Assembly (NCBI RefSeq): GCF_007747215.1 | Contig: NZ_CP036273.1 | Span: forward strand, 1,096,322-1,160,321 | Source: Urbifossiella limnaea | GTDB taxonomy: Bacteria > Planctomycetota > Planctomycetia > Gemmatales > Gemmataceae | Direction: 5' to 3' | DNA: 64,000 nucleotides | Shown: in pieces, positions 44,276 through 53,489 of the stretch | Layout: each line of letters starts with the position of its first letter | How positions within the stretch are numbered: position 1 is the stretch's first letter | The notes under the pieces: model-generated | The model's database searches: none | Told to the model about the DNA's origin: nothing | Seen by the model: only the letters and a program-made list of their open reading frames with translations | Program-made: the position numbers and the translations under genes

Positions 44276-44575
44276 GGTCCGTCCCTCTTCTCGACCGCCG
44301 CACCCACCCCACCAAGCCCCACCAAGCCCGTGACGAACGCCGCGCGGGGGACATGGTCGATGACAATGCCAACCACGCCCCTCGTCGAACCGTAGGGAGA
44401 GTTGTTCCCGCCCAGAGGATGTACGGAGTTCGCTACCGCCCGGCAGGTTGTGCAGCGGCCGAGGGAATAACAGCACGAACTAACAGAAGGTTCGACCTGC
44501 CTACGGCCCGGACGGGCACCGCGATCAACGCCGCGAGCAGACGGACGGTCCGTCTCATCGAACACCCCCCGATTA
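44276..44575. other. Intergenic region with a signal-peptide-like mini-ORF
   Basis: A minus-strand frame of 41 codons (44558-44433) begins MRRTVRLLAALIAVPVRAVG, like the start of an exported protein, but ends after a short unrelated tail. It may be the 5' remnant of a lost gene. Nothing else in this 300-bp stretch is convincing as a gene or RNA. Confidence 0.3.
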
Positions 44576-44599
44576 GGTGGCCTGGCGGCCCGCCGCCGG

Positions 44600-44838
44600 G
44601 GGTCGTAGAGCGAAGGTCTGGGACGTTCGCACCGGGAAGCACCTGCTCGACCTGTCGGTGTCTGAAGAGAAAGTTGTCACGAGTGTGAGCTTCTCGCCTG
44701 ACGGGACCCCGACTACGCCAAGAAACAAGCTCCGCGACCGGCTGATCGCCCATGCCGTTTCCACCCCCGACTGGGTGGTCGGGTTCCATGACGAGTGCTG
44801 GTGGACCCGGCTGTCCCAACCCGACCTGTTTGGGTAGG
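44600..44838 (+). pseudogene. Mosaic of WD40 and IS630-type transposase fragments
   Basis: One open frame reads KVWDVRTGKHLLDLSVSEEK followed by VVTSVSFSPDGT, about one and a half WD40 repeats, and continues after about 44705 as NKLRDRLIAHAVSTPDWVVG FHDECWW (shown in two parts), the DDE start of IS630-type transposases, to a TAG at 44836-44838. The two halves come from unrelated genes, so this is recombination debris. Confidence 0.55.
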
Positions 44839-44839
44839 C

Positions 44840-45250
44840 GAACCCCGTGTACCCGGCGAGGAACGCCTGCGGTAACTCCTGGCGGCGGCCGGCGGTCAGG
44901 TCGAAGAGGGTGTACGGGTTCGCGGCGTCGCCCAGGTACGCCCAGGCGTAGGCGGTGCGGCGGGGCCGCAGCAGCACCAGCGGGGTGTCGTCGGCGTGGA
45001 TCGCGAACGACCGCAACAGCCGCCAGTGCGTCAGGTTGTTGAGCGCCTGCAGGAGCCGCCCGTACCTCCGGAGGTGGTCGCAGAGGGTGGAGCGTCTGAC
45101 GTCCCACCCGTGGCGGGCCAGGATCGCCTCCTGGCGGTGCAGCGGCAGGTGGTCGATGAACTTCGACGAGACGACGTGGGCCAGCAATCCGCTGCCGATG
45201 CCGCTCTTCGGGATCGGCTCCGGCGGTCGGGCCGCCCGAACGATCTGCGG
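44840..45250 (-). pseudogene. IS66-family transposase internal fragment
   Basis: The minus-strand frame reads GSGLLAHVVSSKFIDHLPLH, RQEAILARHGWDVRRSTLCD and FAIHADDTPLVLLRPRRTAYAW (second half from about residue 115), then AYLGDAANPYTLFDLTAGR and PQAFLAGYTGFA. These are the conserved middle of IS66 transposases including the first catalytic Asp region (HADDTP). Both ends are lost: upstream of about 45250 and downstream of 44840 there is no homology. It differs from the intact IS66 transposase at 24221. Confidence 0.7.
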
Positions 45251-45385
45251 GTCGGGGTGCCGAGGTCGCCCCTCTCGAAATTGAAGGTGGGATGTCGGAC
45301 CGGAGCGCATGAGCCTGACGTTCAGGACCAAGCGCAGCATGGCCGGCAAGTCTGGAACGCGTCACTCCCGTAATTCACAAGACGC

Positions 45386-46105
45386 TCACGGAAGGGTGAC
45401 GTTGTGGTAGACTTCCTGCACGTCATCACACTCGTTCAGCATCCCAAGCAGTTTCTCGAACATGGCCCGTTCCTCCCCGCCGAGGACTTTTGCCTCCTTC
45501 GGAAGGAACGTGATCTCCTGAACATCGAATTCGAGGCCGGGGAATGCCTCGCGCAACGCCGTCTTAGCTTTGTAGAACTCAGCAGGGGGCGCGAAGACGG
45601 TGATCGTGCCGTCCTTGCTTTCGACCTCATCCACGGCGACGTCGGCCGCGAACACGGCCTCCAGCACCTTCTCCTCGCTATCCCCGCTGAACGAAATCAC
45701 CGCCAGGTGATCGAACAGCATCGCCACCGACCCGTTGGCCGACATCTTGGCCCCGGTCTTGGTGAAGCAGTTGCGGACATCGGAAATCGTGCGTGTGTTG
45801 TTGTCCGTCAGGCAGTCGACGATGACGAGCGAGCCGCCGGGGCCGACTCCCTCGTACCTCGCCGGTTGGTAGTTCTCGCCGCCCGCACCCGCGGCTTTCT
45901 GAATCGCCTTGTCAATCACGTGGCTCGGGACATTTTCCTTCTTGGCTCGTTCGACGATGTTGCGCAGGACCGGATTGGCGCTCGGGTCGGGCACGCCGTT
46001 CTTGGCCGCCATGTACAGTTGTTTGCTGTATTTGGAGTAGAGCTTTGAGTTCTGCGCCGCGGTCTTGAAGATGGAATACTTGCGCTTCTCGAAGATTCGT
46101 CCCAT
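45386..46105 (-). CDS. YebC/PmpR-family protein, YeeN type
   Basis: The 239-residue protein has the YebC three-domain layout: an N-terminal helical domain (SKLYSKYSKQLYMAAKNGVP, NVPSHVIDKAIQKAAGAGGE), YEGVGPGGSLVIVDCLTDNN as the conserved central strand-loop, TISDVRNCFTKTGAKMSANG SVAMLF (two parts), and an acidic C-terminus (LNECDDVQEVYHNVTLP). The MGRIFEKRKYSIFKTAAQNS start and 'KHVIDKAI'-like helix are closer to YeeN than to YebC. Family members act as DNA-binding regulators or relieve ribosome stalling at proline runs. GC content is lower than in neighbours. It stands alone between mobile debris and a sulfatase gene. Confidence 0.9.
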   Translation of the reverse strand: MGRIFEKRKYSIFKTAAQNSKLYSKYSKQLYMAAKNGVPDPSANPVLRNIVERAKKENVPSHVIDKAIQKAAGAGGENYQPARYEGVGPGGSLVIVDCLTDNNTRTISDVRNCFTKTGAKMSANGSVAMLFDHLAVISFSGDSEEKVLEAVFAADVAVDEVESKDGTITVFAPPAEFYKAKTALREAFPGLEFDVQEITFLPKEAKVLGGEERAMFEKLLGMLNECDDVQEVYHNVTLP

Positions 46106-46569
46106 ACGAAGCCTACCTCTCTCGCCGTCTAAAAGGAGCCGGGCCTGGAATGCCCCGATCGGTCCGCAAGGACCGAATCACCAGCTTTTCCCTCTGCCGC
46201 CGCCGTTGCGTCTTCCGCTCCGGCCGAGCGCACCTGCCGAGCGCACCGGCCCCACTCCGCGTTCGCCCGGTTTCTCCCCCTCTGCCGGGCTGGCAGGGGT
46301 GTTGCCGTGGACGCCACGGGCCGCTTGGTTGGCACGCTTCCGGCGGGACTCGATCGCCTACTTCGGCGGGTCCGCCGGGATCACCCCTTCGCACCCGCCG
46401 ATCAGGTCGGGCGGCCCTGTATGGATCAGGGACTCGCGGAAGCTGAAGTGATTCTACAGCATTCAGGCTGGCCTGCCTAAACGGTCCCCGTGGTGCCTTC
46501 GGATACCACGCCCGGCCAAGCCAAGCTGGGGTGTCGGCCCGGAGCGCGCAAACTCCCTGCGGCCTGACG
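46106..46569. other. Intergenic region upstream of yebC-like gene
   Basis: In this 464-bp stretch no gene was recognised. A short perfect hairpin, CGGTCC-GCAA-GGACCG, lies at 46160-46175, about 55 bp upstream of the yebC-like start, where it could affect transcription or the leader; this is only a position-based idea. The remaining open frames lack third-position bias. Confidence 0.4.
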
Positions 46570-48024
46570 TCACCCGAAGTCGCCAGCGCCGACGTCCACG
46601 ACGTATCGGGCGGTCGGGGCGGACCGCGCGGCGGGCGCCGGGACGGCCGGGTTAGGCCGTGAGGGGAGTGGCGCGCGGGTGGCGTCGAGCCAGCGGAGCA
46701 GGTCGCCGAGCAACTCGTCCCGGGCGGCCGGGTTGGTGATCGCCAGGTTCGTCCGCTCGCCGGGGTCGGCCCGCAGGTCGTACAACTCGACGGCGTTGTT
46801 CGTGGCGAGGCGTGCGCGGCCGCCGTCGAGGACCCACTCCTCGTGGTACAGCAGCAGCTTCCGGTCGCCCTTGCGGACCGCACTCACCGGCCGGGTGCGG
46901 AACACCGCGTCGCGGCCGCGGGTCACCGGGTCGTCGAGGTACCCGGGGAAGTGCCAGAAGATCGCCGGCCGCGTCACCCCCCGCGCCCCGCGGAACAGCG
47001 GCAGCAGGCTCTCGCCGTCGAGCGCCGCCGTGGTCGTGGCGCCCACTGCGGCCAGGAACGTCGGGAACAGGTCCACGTTGTGGACCGGCACGTCGCAGGT
47101 TGCGGGGGCGATTGTGCCGGGCCACGCGGCGACGAACGGCACCCGGATGCCGCCCTCGTAGTAGCAGCCCTTGTTCCCCCGCAGCGGCTCCTGTGACGAC
47201 TGCTGGGTGCCGCCGTTGTCCGACGTGAACACGACGAGCGTGTCCCGCTCCAGCCCCAGCTCCCGCAGCCGGGCCAGCAGCCGGCCGACGGACTCGTCGA
47301 GGTCGAACAGGCAGGCGGCGTACAGCGGGTTCGCGTGCTGCGCCCCCGGCCGCTTCGCCCGGAACTTCGCCAGCGTCGCCGGCCGGGCCTGGAGCGGGGT
47401 GTGTATGCCGTGGTGGGCGAGGTAGCAGAAGAACGGCCGGTCCTTGTTTCGCTCGATGAACGCGCCCGCCCGGTCGGTGAGCGCGAACACCCCCTTCGGG
47501 TCGTCGTTGCCGCCCTTCTGCCCGCCGGCCGGCGTCTCGTGGACCACGTCGAACCCCTGCTGTCCGGGCGGCGCCCCGTCCTTCCCGCCGAGGTGCCACT
47601 TGCCGAAGATGGCGGTCGCGTACCCGGCCGCCCGGAGGGCATCGGCGAGGGTGACTTGCGCCGCCGGGAGCCCGCTCCGGTTGGGGACCGGGACCAGCCG
47701 CATCAGGTTCGCCGGCCCGCGGTTCGTGCCGCCGACGGCGTAGACGCCGTGCCGCGGGGTGTACTGGCCGGACAGCAGGCAGGCCCGGCTCGGGGCGCAA
47801 TTCCCGGCCCCGGCGTAGGCGTGCGGGAAGGCCATCCCGCGGCGGGCCAGGGCGTCGATGTGCGGGGTCTCGTAGAAGTCGCTCCCCTGGTAGGCGACGT
47901 CCCGCCAGCCGAGGTCGTCGGCGAAGATCAGGACGACGTTCGGCTTGCGGGCGGGCGGGTCGGCCGCGGTGGCGGGGCCGGATAGGAGCGCGGTTGCGGC
48001 GAGGCTCAGGAGCAGACGGGGCAT
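46570..48024 (-). CDS. Exported sulfatase (formylglycine type)
   Basis: The 484-residue protein has a signal peptide (MPRLLLSLAATALLSGPATA), the metal-binding KPNVVLIFADDLGW (D36, D37), and the formylglycine motif C76-A-P-S-R80 followed by ACLLSGQ. GKWHLGG, FVCY-type HHGIHTP, VVFTSDNGGT and a C-terminal ELYDLRADPGERTNLA complete the arylsulfatase pattern. Cys76 must be oxidised by a formylglycine-generating enzyme or anSME encoded elsewhere. It hydrolyses sulfate esters in the periplasm or outside; the substrate cannot be named. It is divergently transcribed from a second sulfatase, start to start 107 bp apart, so the two may share regulation. Confidence 0.95.
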   Translation of the reverse strand: MPRLLLSLAATALLSGPATAADPPARKPNVVLIFADDLGWRDVAYQGSDFYETPHIDALARRGMAFPHAYAGAGNCAPSRACLLSGQYTPRHGVYAVGGTNRGPANLMRLVPVPNRSGLPAAQVTLADALRAAGYATAIFGKWHLGGKDGAPPGQQGFDVVHETPAGGQKGGNDDPKGVFALTDRAGAFIERNKDRPFFCYLAHHGIHTPLQARPATLAKFRAKRPGAQHANPLYAACLFDLDESVGRLLARLRELGLERDTLVVFTSDNGGTQQSSQEPLRGNKGCYYEGGIRVPFVAAWPGTIAPATCDVPVHNVDLFPTFLAAVGATTTAALDGESLLPLFRGARGVTRPAIFWHFPGYLDDPVTRGRDAVFRTRPVSAVRKGDRKLLLYHEEWVLDGGRARLATNNAVELYDLRADPGERTNLAITNPAARDELLGDLLRWLDATRAPLPSRPNPAVPAPAARSAPTARYVVDVGAGDFG

Positions 48025-48130
48025 GGGTCGGTCCCCGGAGGCGGCGGGTCGGTGCCAGTATACCGCCGCCGGCCGGTTGCGGCCGGGGCCGCTAGCGCGT
48101 AGGCTCGTCCCTACCTCCGGAGGATCACTG

Positions 48131-49621
48131 ATGCGCCGACTCGTCGCCGCCGCTCTCCTCGCCGCCTCGGCCGGCCCAGCGGCCGCGCAGCCCGCAGCGA
48201 CCCGGCCGCCGAACGTCGTCTACATCCTCGCCGACGACGTGGGGTACGGCGACCTCGGCAGCTACGGCTCGACTCGCATCCCGACCCCGAACCTCGACCG
48301 GCTGGCGAAGGAAGGCCTGCGGTTCACCGACGCCCACGCCCCGGCCGCCGTCTGCACCCCGACCCGGTACGCCCTGCTCACCGGCCAGTACGCCTGGCGG
48401 CACGCCCCCGGCTCGCGCATCCTCAGCGGGGTCGCACCGCTGTCGATCCCGACCGACCGCGTGACCGTGGCGTCGTTCCTCCGCGCGGCCGGGTACGCCA
48501 CCGCGGTCGTGGGGAAGTGGCACCTCGGGCTCGGGGCCGGCGAGACGGACTACAACCGCCCCATCACCCCCGGCCCCCGCGAGGTCGGGTTCGACTACTC
48601 GTTCATCGTCCCGGCCACCGGCGACCGCACCCCGTGCGTGTACATCGAGGACGGCCGCGTCGTGAACTCCGACCCGGCCGACCCGATCCGCGTCAGCTAC
48701 GCCGCGAAGGTCGGCGCCGAGCCCACCGGCCGCGAGAACCCGGACCTGCTGACCAACCAGCGGCCGAGCCACGGGCACGACATGACCATCGTCAACGGCA
48801 TCAGCCGGATCGGCTGGATGACCGGCGGGCAGGCGGCCCGGTGGAAGGACGAGGACATGGCCGACGACATCACCAAGCGGGCCGTGTCCTTCATCGACCG
48901 GAGCAAGGACCGGCCATTCTTCCTCTACTTCCCGACCCACGACGCCCACGTGCCGCGCTGCCCGCACCCGCGGTTCCGGGGCAAGAGCGGCCACGGCCTC
49001 CGCGGGGACGCCATCGTCGAGCTCGACTGGTGTGTCGGCCAGCTGCTCGCCGCGCTCGACCGGCACGGGCTGGCCGGGAACACGCTCGTGGTCTTCACCA
49101 GCGACAACGGCGGGGTGATGGACGACGGGTACGTGGACGGCACCGGGGACGACGCCAGCGGCCACCGCTGCAACGGCCGGCTTCGGGGGTTCAAGGGCGG
49201 GCTGTACGAGGGCGGCCACCGCGTTCCGTTCCTGGCCCGGTGGCCCGGCACGGTCCCGGCCGGGCGGACGTCGGACGAGTTGGTCTGCCACGTGGACACC
49301 CTCGCCACCGTGGCCGCGCTCCTCGGCCGCCCGCTGCCGGCGGGGGCCGGGCCGGACAGCGTGAGCGTCCTCCCCGCGTTGCGCTCCGACCGACCGGCCC
49401 GGGCGTGCCGCGAGTCGCTGGTCCACCAGTCCGGTGGCGGGCTGCTGGCCGTCCGCAAGGGGCCGTGGAAGCTGATCCCGAACGACGGCAAGAAGAAGGG
49501 CGGCCCGGAGCTGTACAACCTGGTGGACGACATCGCCGAGGCGACGAACCTGGCCGCCCGCCACCCGGAGCGGGTGGCCGAGCTGGCGGCCCTGTTGGCG
49601 GCGACCCGGGGAGCGAAGTAG
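48131..49621 (+). CDS. Exported sulfatase (formylglycine type)
   Basis: ATG 48131 has GGAGG 9 bp upstream and opens a signal peptide (MRRLVAAALLAASAGPAAAQ). The 496-residue protein shows NVVYILADDVGYGDLGSYGS (D35, D36), the formylglycine motif C75-T-P-T-R79 with YALLTGQ, VVGKWHLGLG, FFLYFPTHDAHVPR, VVFTSDNGG and LYEGGHRVPFLARWPGTVP. This resembles arylsulfatase A/N-acetylgalactosamine-6-sulfatase-like planctomycete enzymes, but the substrate cannot be fixed. It differs from the divergent sulfatase at 46570 in active-site neighbours (CTPTR versus CAPSR), suggesting different substrates. A longer upstream frame is not coding. Confidence 0.95.
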   Translation: MRRLVAAALLAASAGPAAAQPAATRPPNVVYILADDVGYGDLGSYGSTRIPTPNLDRLAKEGLRFTDAHAPAAVCTPTRYALLTGQYAWRHAPGSRILSGVAPLSIPTDRVTVASFLRAAGYATAVVGKWHLGLGAGETDYNRPITPGPREVGFDYSFIVPATGDRTPCVYIEDGRVVNSDPADPIRVSYAAKVGAEPTGRENPDLLTNQRPSHGHDMTIVNGISRIGWMTGGQAARWKDEDMADDITKRAVSFIDRSKDRPFFLYFPTHDAHVPRCPHPRFRGKSGHGLRGDAIVELDWCVGQLLAALDRHGLAGNTLVVFTSDNGGVMDDGYVDGTGDDASGHRCNGRLRGFKGGLYEGGHRVPFLARWPGTVPAGRTSDELVCHVDTLATVAALLGRPLPAGAGPDSVSVLPALRSDRPARACRESLVHQSGGGLLAVRKGPWKLIPNDGKKKGGPELYNLVDDIAEATNLAARHPERVAELAALLAATRGAK

Positions 49622-49704
49622 TGTCGGTTCGGGCGCGGTGTGTCGGCCTGTTCGCCCGGGGCGCGAGCCCCGGCTGGTTCCCAAGACGATCCGGGGGTCC
49701 GTCG

Positions 49705-52302
49705 ATGAAGCCTCTCCTGCACGGCTGGGTCTGTTCCGCCCTCGCGCTGGCGGTCTCACCGGGCTGGGCCCAGGCCCAGGAGCACCCCGACCGGGTCGTT
49801 CAACCTGGCGTGCCGCAGGGGAAGGTCACCGCGGGGAAGTTCGCCGAGAGCAAGGTCTACCCGGGGGCGACGCGCGACTTCAGCGTCTACGTGCCGGCCC
49901 AGTACAAGCCCGACGAGCCGGCCGCGCTCATGGTCTTCATGGACGGCAGCGGGTACGCGAACCCCAAGGGCGGGTTCCGCGTGCCGGTCGTGTTCGACAA
50001 CCTCATCCACAAGAAGGCGATGCCCCCCACGATCGCCGTGTTCGTCAACCCCGGGACTGTGCCGGCCACGATGCCGGGGGCGGCGGACCGCAGCAACCGG
50101 TCGTTCGAGTACGACTCGCTCGGCGACCGCTACGCCACCTTCCTCGCCGACGAGTTCCTGCCGGTGGCGCTTAAAGGGCTGAACGTTACCAAGGCCCCCG
50201 CGAGGCGGGCCGTGTGCGGCATCTCGTCGGGCGCCATCTGCGCGTTCACGGTCGCGTGGGAGAAGCCGGAGCAGTTCGGGCTGGTGATGAGCCACATCGG
50301 CAGCTTCACCAACATCCGCGGGGGCTGGGCGTACCCGGGCCTCGTGCGAAAGACCAAGACCAACCCGAAGGCCATCAAGGTGTACCTGCAGGACGGCAAG
50401 GACGACCTCAACAACCTGCACGGCAACTGGCCGCTCGCCAACCAGGACCTCGCGACGGCCCTGCAGTTCGCCGGGTACAAGTACAAGCTGGAGATGACCG
50501 ACGGCGGCCACAGCGGCAAGTGGGGCGGCGAGTTGCTGCCGGACGCGCTCCGGTGGCTCTGGGACGACCAGGCCGAGAGCACCAAGCTCCCGCACGTCGA
50601 GACGAAGCCGGAATGGAAGCCGCACCCAGACGCGGTGGCGAAGGACGGCGTGCCGAAGGGGACGGTCGTCCCGATGCCGGCGTTCGAGTCGAAGGTCTTT
50701 CCGAACACGACCCGCGACTGGTCGGTCTACGTGCCGGCCCAGTACAAGGCCGACACGCCCGCCGCGCTGATGGTGTTCCAGGACGGCGAGGGTATGAGGA
50801 GCGAAAAGGGCCGCTGGCGGGTGCCGACCGTCTTCGACAACCTGATCGCGAAGGGGGAGATGCCGCCGACGATCGCCGTGTTCATCAACCCCGGGCACGA
50901 GAAGGACAAGGCGCGGGTGCAGGGGAAGCACTCCAACCGCGGCTTCGAGTACGACAGCCTCGGCGACCGCTATTCCCGGTTCCTGACCGAAGAGATCATC
51001 CCCGAGGTCCGGAAGCGGTACGCGATCTCGGACGACCCCGACATGCACGCGATCGGCGGCTCCAGCTCCGGCGCGATCTGCGCGTTCACCGCCGCCTGGG
51101 AGCGCCCCGACGTCTTCCGCAAGGTCTATTCGAGCGTGGGCAGTTTCACGAACCTGCGAGGCGGGAACGTCTACCCGTCACTGGTCCGCAAGACGGAGCC
51201 GAAGCCGATCCGCGTCTACATGGCCGACACCAGCGGGGACGTCGACAACGCCTTCGGCAGCTGGCCGTGGGCGAACCAGCAGATGGCGTCCGCGTTGAAG
51301 TACATGGGCTACGACGTCCGCTTCGACTGGGCAGAGGGCTACGCCCACAACGCCGAGTTCGGCGGCTCGAAGTTCCCCGACGCCATGAGGTGGCTCTGGC
51401 GCAAGGACAAGCCCACCCCGGTGCTCGACACCCGGGGCGACCTCGGCGGCGACCTGACGCTCCTCAACCTGTTGGTCCGCGACAAGTCGTGGGAGGTCGC
51501 CGCGAAGGGCCTCGGCTTCGCGGACGCGCTGTGCGCCGACAAGGCCGGCAACGTGTACTTCTGTGACATGAAGGCCCCCTCGGTCGTTCGCATCGGCACG
51601 GACGGCACACGCCGGGAGATCTGCAAGGAGTCCGTGAGCGGCCTGAAGTTCAGCCCGGACGAATCCGTCCTGTACGGCTGCCAGGGAGCCAAGAAACGCG
51701 TCGTCGCGATCAGCCCCGGCAGCGGCGAGGTGAGAGTCGTCGCGGAGGGCGTGACGCCCAACGACCTCGCGGTCACGAAAGACGGGTTCATCCTGATCAC
51801 GGAGACCGCGGCGAAGCAGGTGACGCGGATCGACCCGAAAACCGGTGTAGTCAAGGTCGTGGACACGGGCATCACCAGGCCGAACGGCATCGCGCTGTCG
51901 AACGACGGCGGCACGCTGGCCGTGTCGGATTACGGCGGGACGCACACCTGGACGTTCCGGGTGAACACGGGCGGCACCCTCGACGCCAGGATGCCGACGA
52001 TGCCGATGCGCCTGTCGATCGACCCCAAGGGCGAGTTCAAGTTCAACGAGCCGCCGCCTTACGGCCAGACCTCGCTGGGGGACGGCATGGCCGTCGACAA
52101 GGCCGGGCGGTTCTACGTCACGAGTGCGGTGGGGGTGCAAATCTTCGACCCGACCGGCCGCCCCTGCGGCGTGCTGCCGAAAGTGGACAACGACCAGCCG
52201 TTGACCTCATGCGTTCTCGCTGGCCCGAATCACAGCGTGCTCTACATCGCACACGGGACGACGATTTACCGCCGGACGTTGACGGTGCTGAAGCCGAAAT
52301 AG
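49705..52302 (+). CDS. Three-domain exported protein: two esterase domains plus SMP-30/gluconolactonase propeller
   Basis: ATG 49705 starts a signal peptide (LLHGWVCSALALAVSPGWAQ). The 865-residue protein then has two homologous alpha/beta-hydrolase domains of the enterochelin-esterase (putative esterase D) type: domain 1 about 35-290 with nucleophile S174 in CGISSGAICAF, and domain 2 about 315-565 with S454 in GGSSSGAICAF. Both share RDFSVYVPAQYK/RDWSVYVPAQYK, PPTIAVFVNPG and RSFEYDSLGDRY. The third domain (about 590-865) is an SMP-30-like propeller (GLGFADALCADKAGNVYFCD, NGIALSNDGGTLAVSDYGG, GDGMAVDKAGRFYVTSAVG). It could remove acyl groups and open a sugar lactone. It follows the sulfatase gene by 83 bp in the same direction. 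Confidence 0.9.
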   Translation: MKPLLHGWVCSALALAVSPGWAQAQEHPDRVVQPGVPQGKVTAGKFAESKVYPGATRDFSVYVPAQYKPDEPAALMVFMDGSGYANPKGGFRVPVVFDNLIHKKAMPPTIAVFVNPGTVPATMPGAADRSNRSFEYDSLGDRYATFLADEFLPVALKGLNVTKAPARRAVCGISSGAICAFTVAWEKPEQFGLVMSHIGSFTNIRGGWAYPGLVRKTKTNPKAIKVYLQDGKDDLNNLHGNWPLANQDLATALQFAGYKYKLEMTDGGHSGKWGGELLPDALRWLWDDQAESTKLPHVETKPEWKPHPDAVAKDGVPKGTVVPMPAFESKVFPNTTRDWSVYVPAQYKADTPAALMVFQDGEGMRSEKGRWRVPTVFDNLIAKGEMPPTIAVFINPGHEKDKARVQGKHSNRGFEYDSLGDRYSRFLTEEIIPEVRKRYAISDDPDMHAIGGSSSGAICAFTAAWERPDVFRKVYSSVGSFTNLRGGNVYPSLVRKTEPKPIRVYMADTSGDVDNAFGSWPWANQQMASALKYMGYDVRFDWAEGYAHNAEFGGSKFPDAMRWLWRKDKPTPVLDTRGDLGGDLTLLNLLVRDKSWEVAAKGLGFADALCADKAGNVYFCDMKAPSVVRIGTDGTRREICKESVSGLKFSPDESVLYGCQGAKKRVVAISPGSGEVRVVAEGVTPNDLAVTKDGFILITETAAKQVTRIDPKTGVVKVVDTGITRPNGIALSNDGGTLAVSDYGGTHTWTFRVNTGGTLDARMPTMPMRLSIDPKGEFKFNEPPPYGQTSLGDGMAVDKAGRFYVTSAVGVQIFDPTGRPCGVLPKVDNDQPLTSCVLAGPNHSVLYIAHGTTIYRRTLTVLKPK

Positions 52303-52345
52303 CGGGTCGCGCGAACGGGGTCGATCGTCGGCCCGCCCGACGGGG

Positions 52346-53467
52346 TTAGTACTCCGCACTCCCCGGGGTACGCGGGAAGGGGATCACGTCGCGGATATTC
52401 GCCATGCCGCTGAGGAACAACATGACCCGCTCGAGGCCGAGCCCGAGCCCGGCGTGCGGCACCGTACCGTACCGGCGGAGGTCGAGGTACCACTGGTACA
52501 CGTGCGGGTCGAGCCCCTGCTCACGCATCCGCCCTTCGAGGACGTCGAGCCGTTCCTCCCGCTGGCTGCCGCCGATGATCTCCCCCACACCGGGCACCAG
52601 CACGTCCATTGCCCGCACCGTCTTCCCGTCGTCGTTGACCCGCATGTAGAAGGGCTTCAGCCCCCGCGGGTAGTCGTAGAGGATAACCGGCCCCTTGAAG
52701 TACTCCTCGGCGAGATACCGCTCGTGTTCGCCCTGCAGGTCGGTGCCCCACGCCACGTGGAATTCCCACGCCTTGCCCGACTTTACCAAGATCTCCACCG
52801 CCTCGGTGTACGGGAGACTCTTGAACGGGTTGGTGAGCACGCTTTCGAGCCGGTTCAGCAGGTCCTTGTCGACCCTCTCCTGGAAGAACTTCATTTCCTC
52901 GGCGCAGTGCGCGAGCGCGTCCCGGACGATCCGCTTGAGGAACGCCTCCGCCAGCGTCATGTTGTCGCCCAGGTCGTAGAAGGCCATCTCCGGCTCGATC
53001 ATCCAGAACTCGGCGAGGTGCCGCGGGGTGTTCGAGTTCTCGGCGCGGAAGGTCGGCCCGAACGTGTACACCTTGCCCATCGCGCAGGCGAACGTCTCGA
53101 CCTGGAGCTGGCCGCTCACGGTCAGGTACGCCGGCTTGTGGAAGAAGTCCTTCGTGTAGTCCGCCTTGCCCGCGGCCTTCGGCACGTCGTCCGGGTCGAT
53201 GGTCGTGACGCGAAAGAGCGCCCCGGCCCCTTCGCAGTCGCTCGCCGTGATGATCGGGGTGTGGACGTACAGGAAGCCGTGTTCGTCGAAGAAGTCGTGG
53301 ACGGTCTTCGAGACGCGGTGGCGCAGCCGGGCGACGGCGCCGAACGTGTTGGTCCGCGGGCGGAGGTGGGCGATGTCGCGGAGGAACTCGAACGTGTGCC
53401 CTTTCTTCTGCAGGGCGTAGGTCTCGGCAGGGGCGTCGCCGACCAGTTCGACGCGGCCGGCGACCAC
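52346..53467 (-). CDS. Asparaginyl-tRNA synthetase catalytic core lacking the anticodon-binding domain
   Basis: The 373-residue frame (GTG 53467) starts near the end of the OB-fold linker ([20 protein letters not shown]) and continues into a full class IIb core: [40 protein letters not shown], motif 2 [20 protein letters not shown] with the FWMIEPE that follows, and motif 3 [13 protein letters not shown]. The core is complete and well conserved, but the roughly 90-residue N-terminal anticodon-binding OB fold is absent. Upstream sequence belongs, in another frame, to a Cas7/DevR-like fragment. It is either a degenerate second copy of asnS or an AsnRS-core paralog; a full-length asnS elsewhere would decide. 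Confidence 0.75.
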   Translation of the reverse strand: MVAGRVELVGDAPAETYALQKKGHTFEFLRDIAHLRPRTNTFGAVARLRHRVSKTVHDFFDEHGFLYVHTPIITASDCEGAGALFRVTTIDPDDVPKAAGKADYTKDFFHKPAYLTVSGQLQVETFACAMGKVYTFGPTFRAENSNTPRHLAEFWMIEPEMAFYDLGDNMTLAEAFLKRIVRDALAHCAEEMKFFQERVDKDLLNRLESVLTNPFKSLPYTEAVEILVKSGKAWEFHVAWGTDLQGEHERYLAEEYFKGPVILYDYPRGLKPFYMRVNDDGKTVRAMDVLVPGVGEIIGGSQREERLDVLEGRMREQGLDPHVYQWYLDLRRYGTVPHAGLGLGLERVMLFLSGMANIRDVIPFPRTPGSAEY

Positions 53468-53489
53468 CTCCGTCGCCTGCCCCTTGACT

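Noticed and set aside
44433..45365. 310-codon minus-strand frame
   Set aside because: It is the wrong frame over the IS66 fragment; only a 41-codon tail looks protein-like and it has no recognised relatives.
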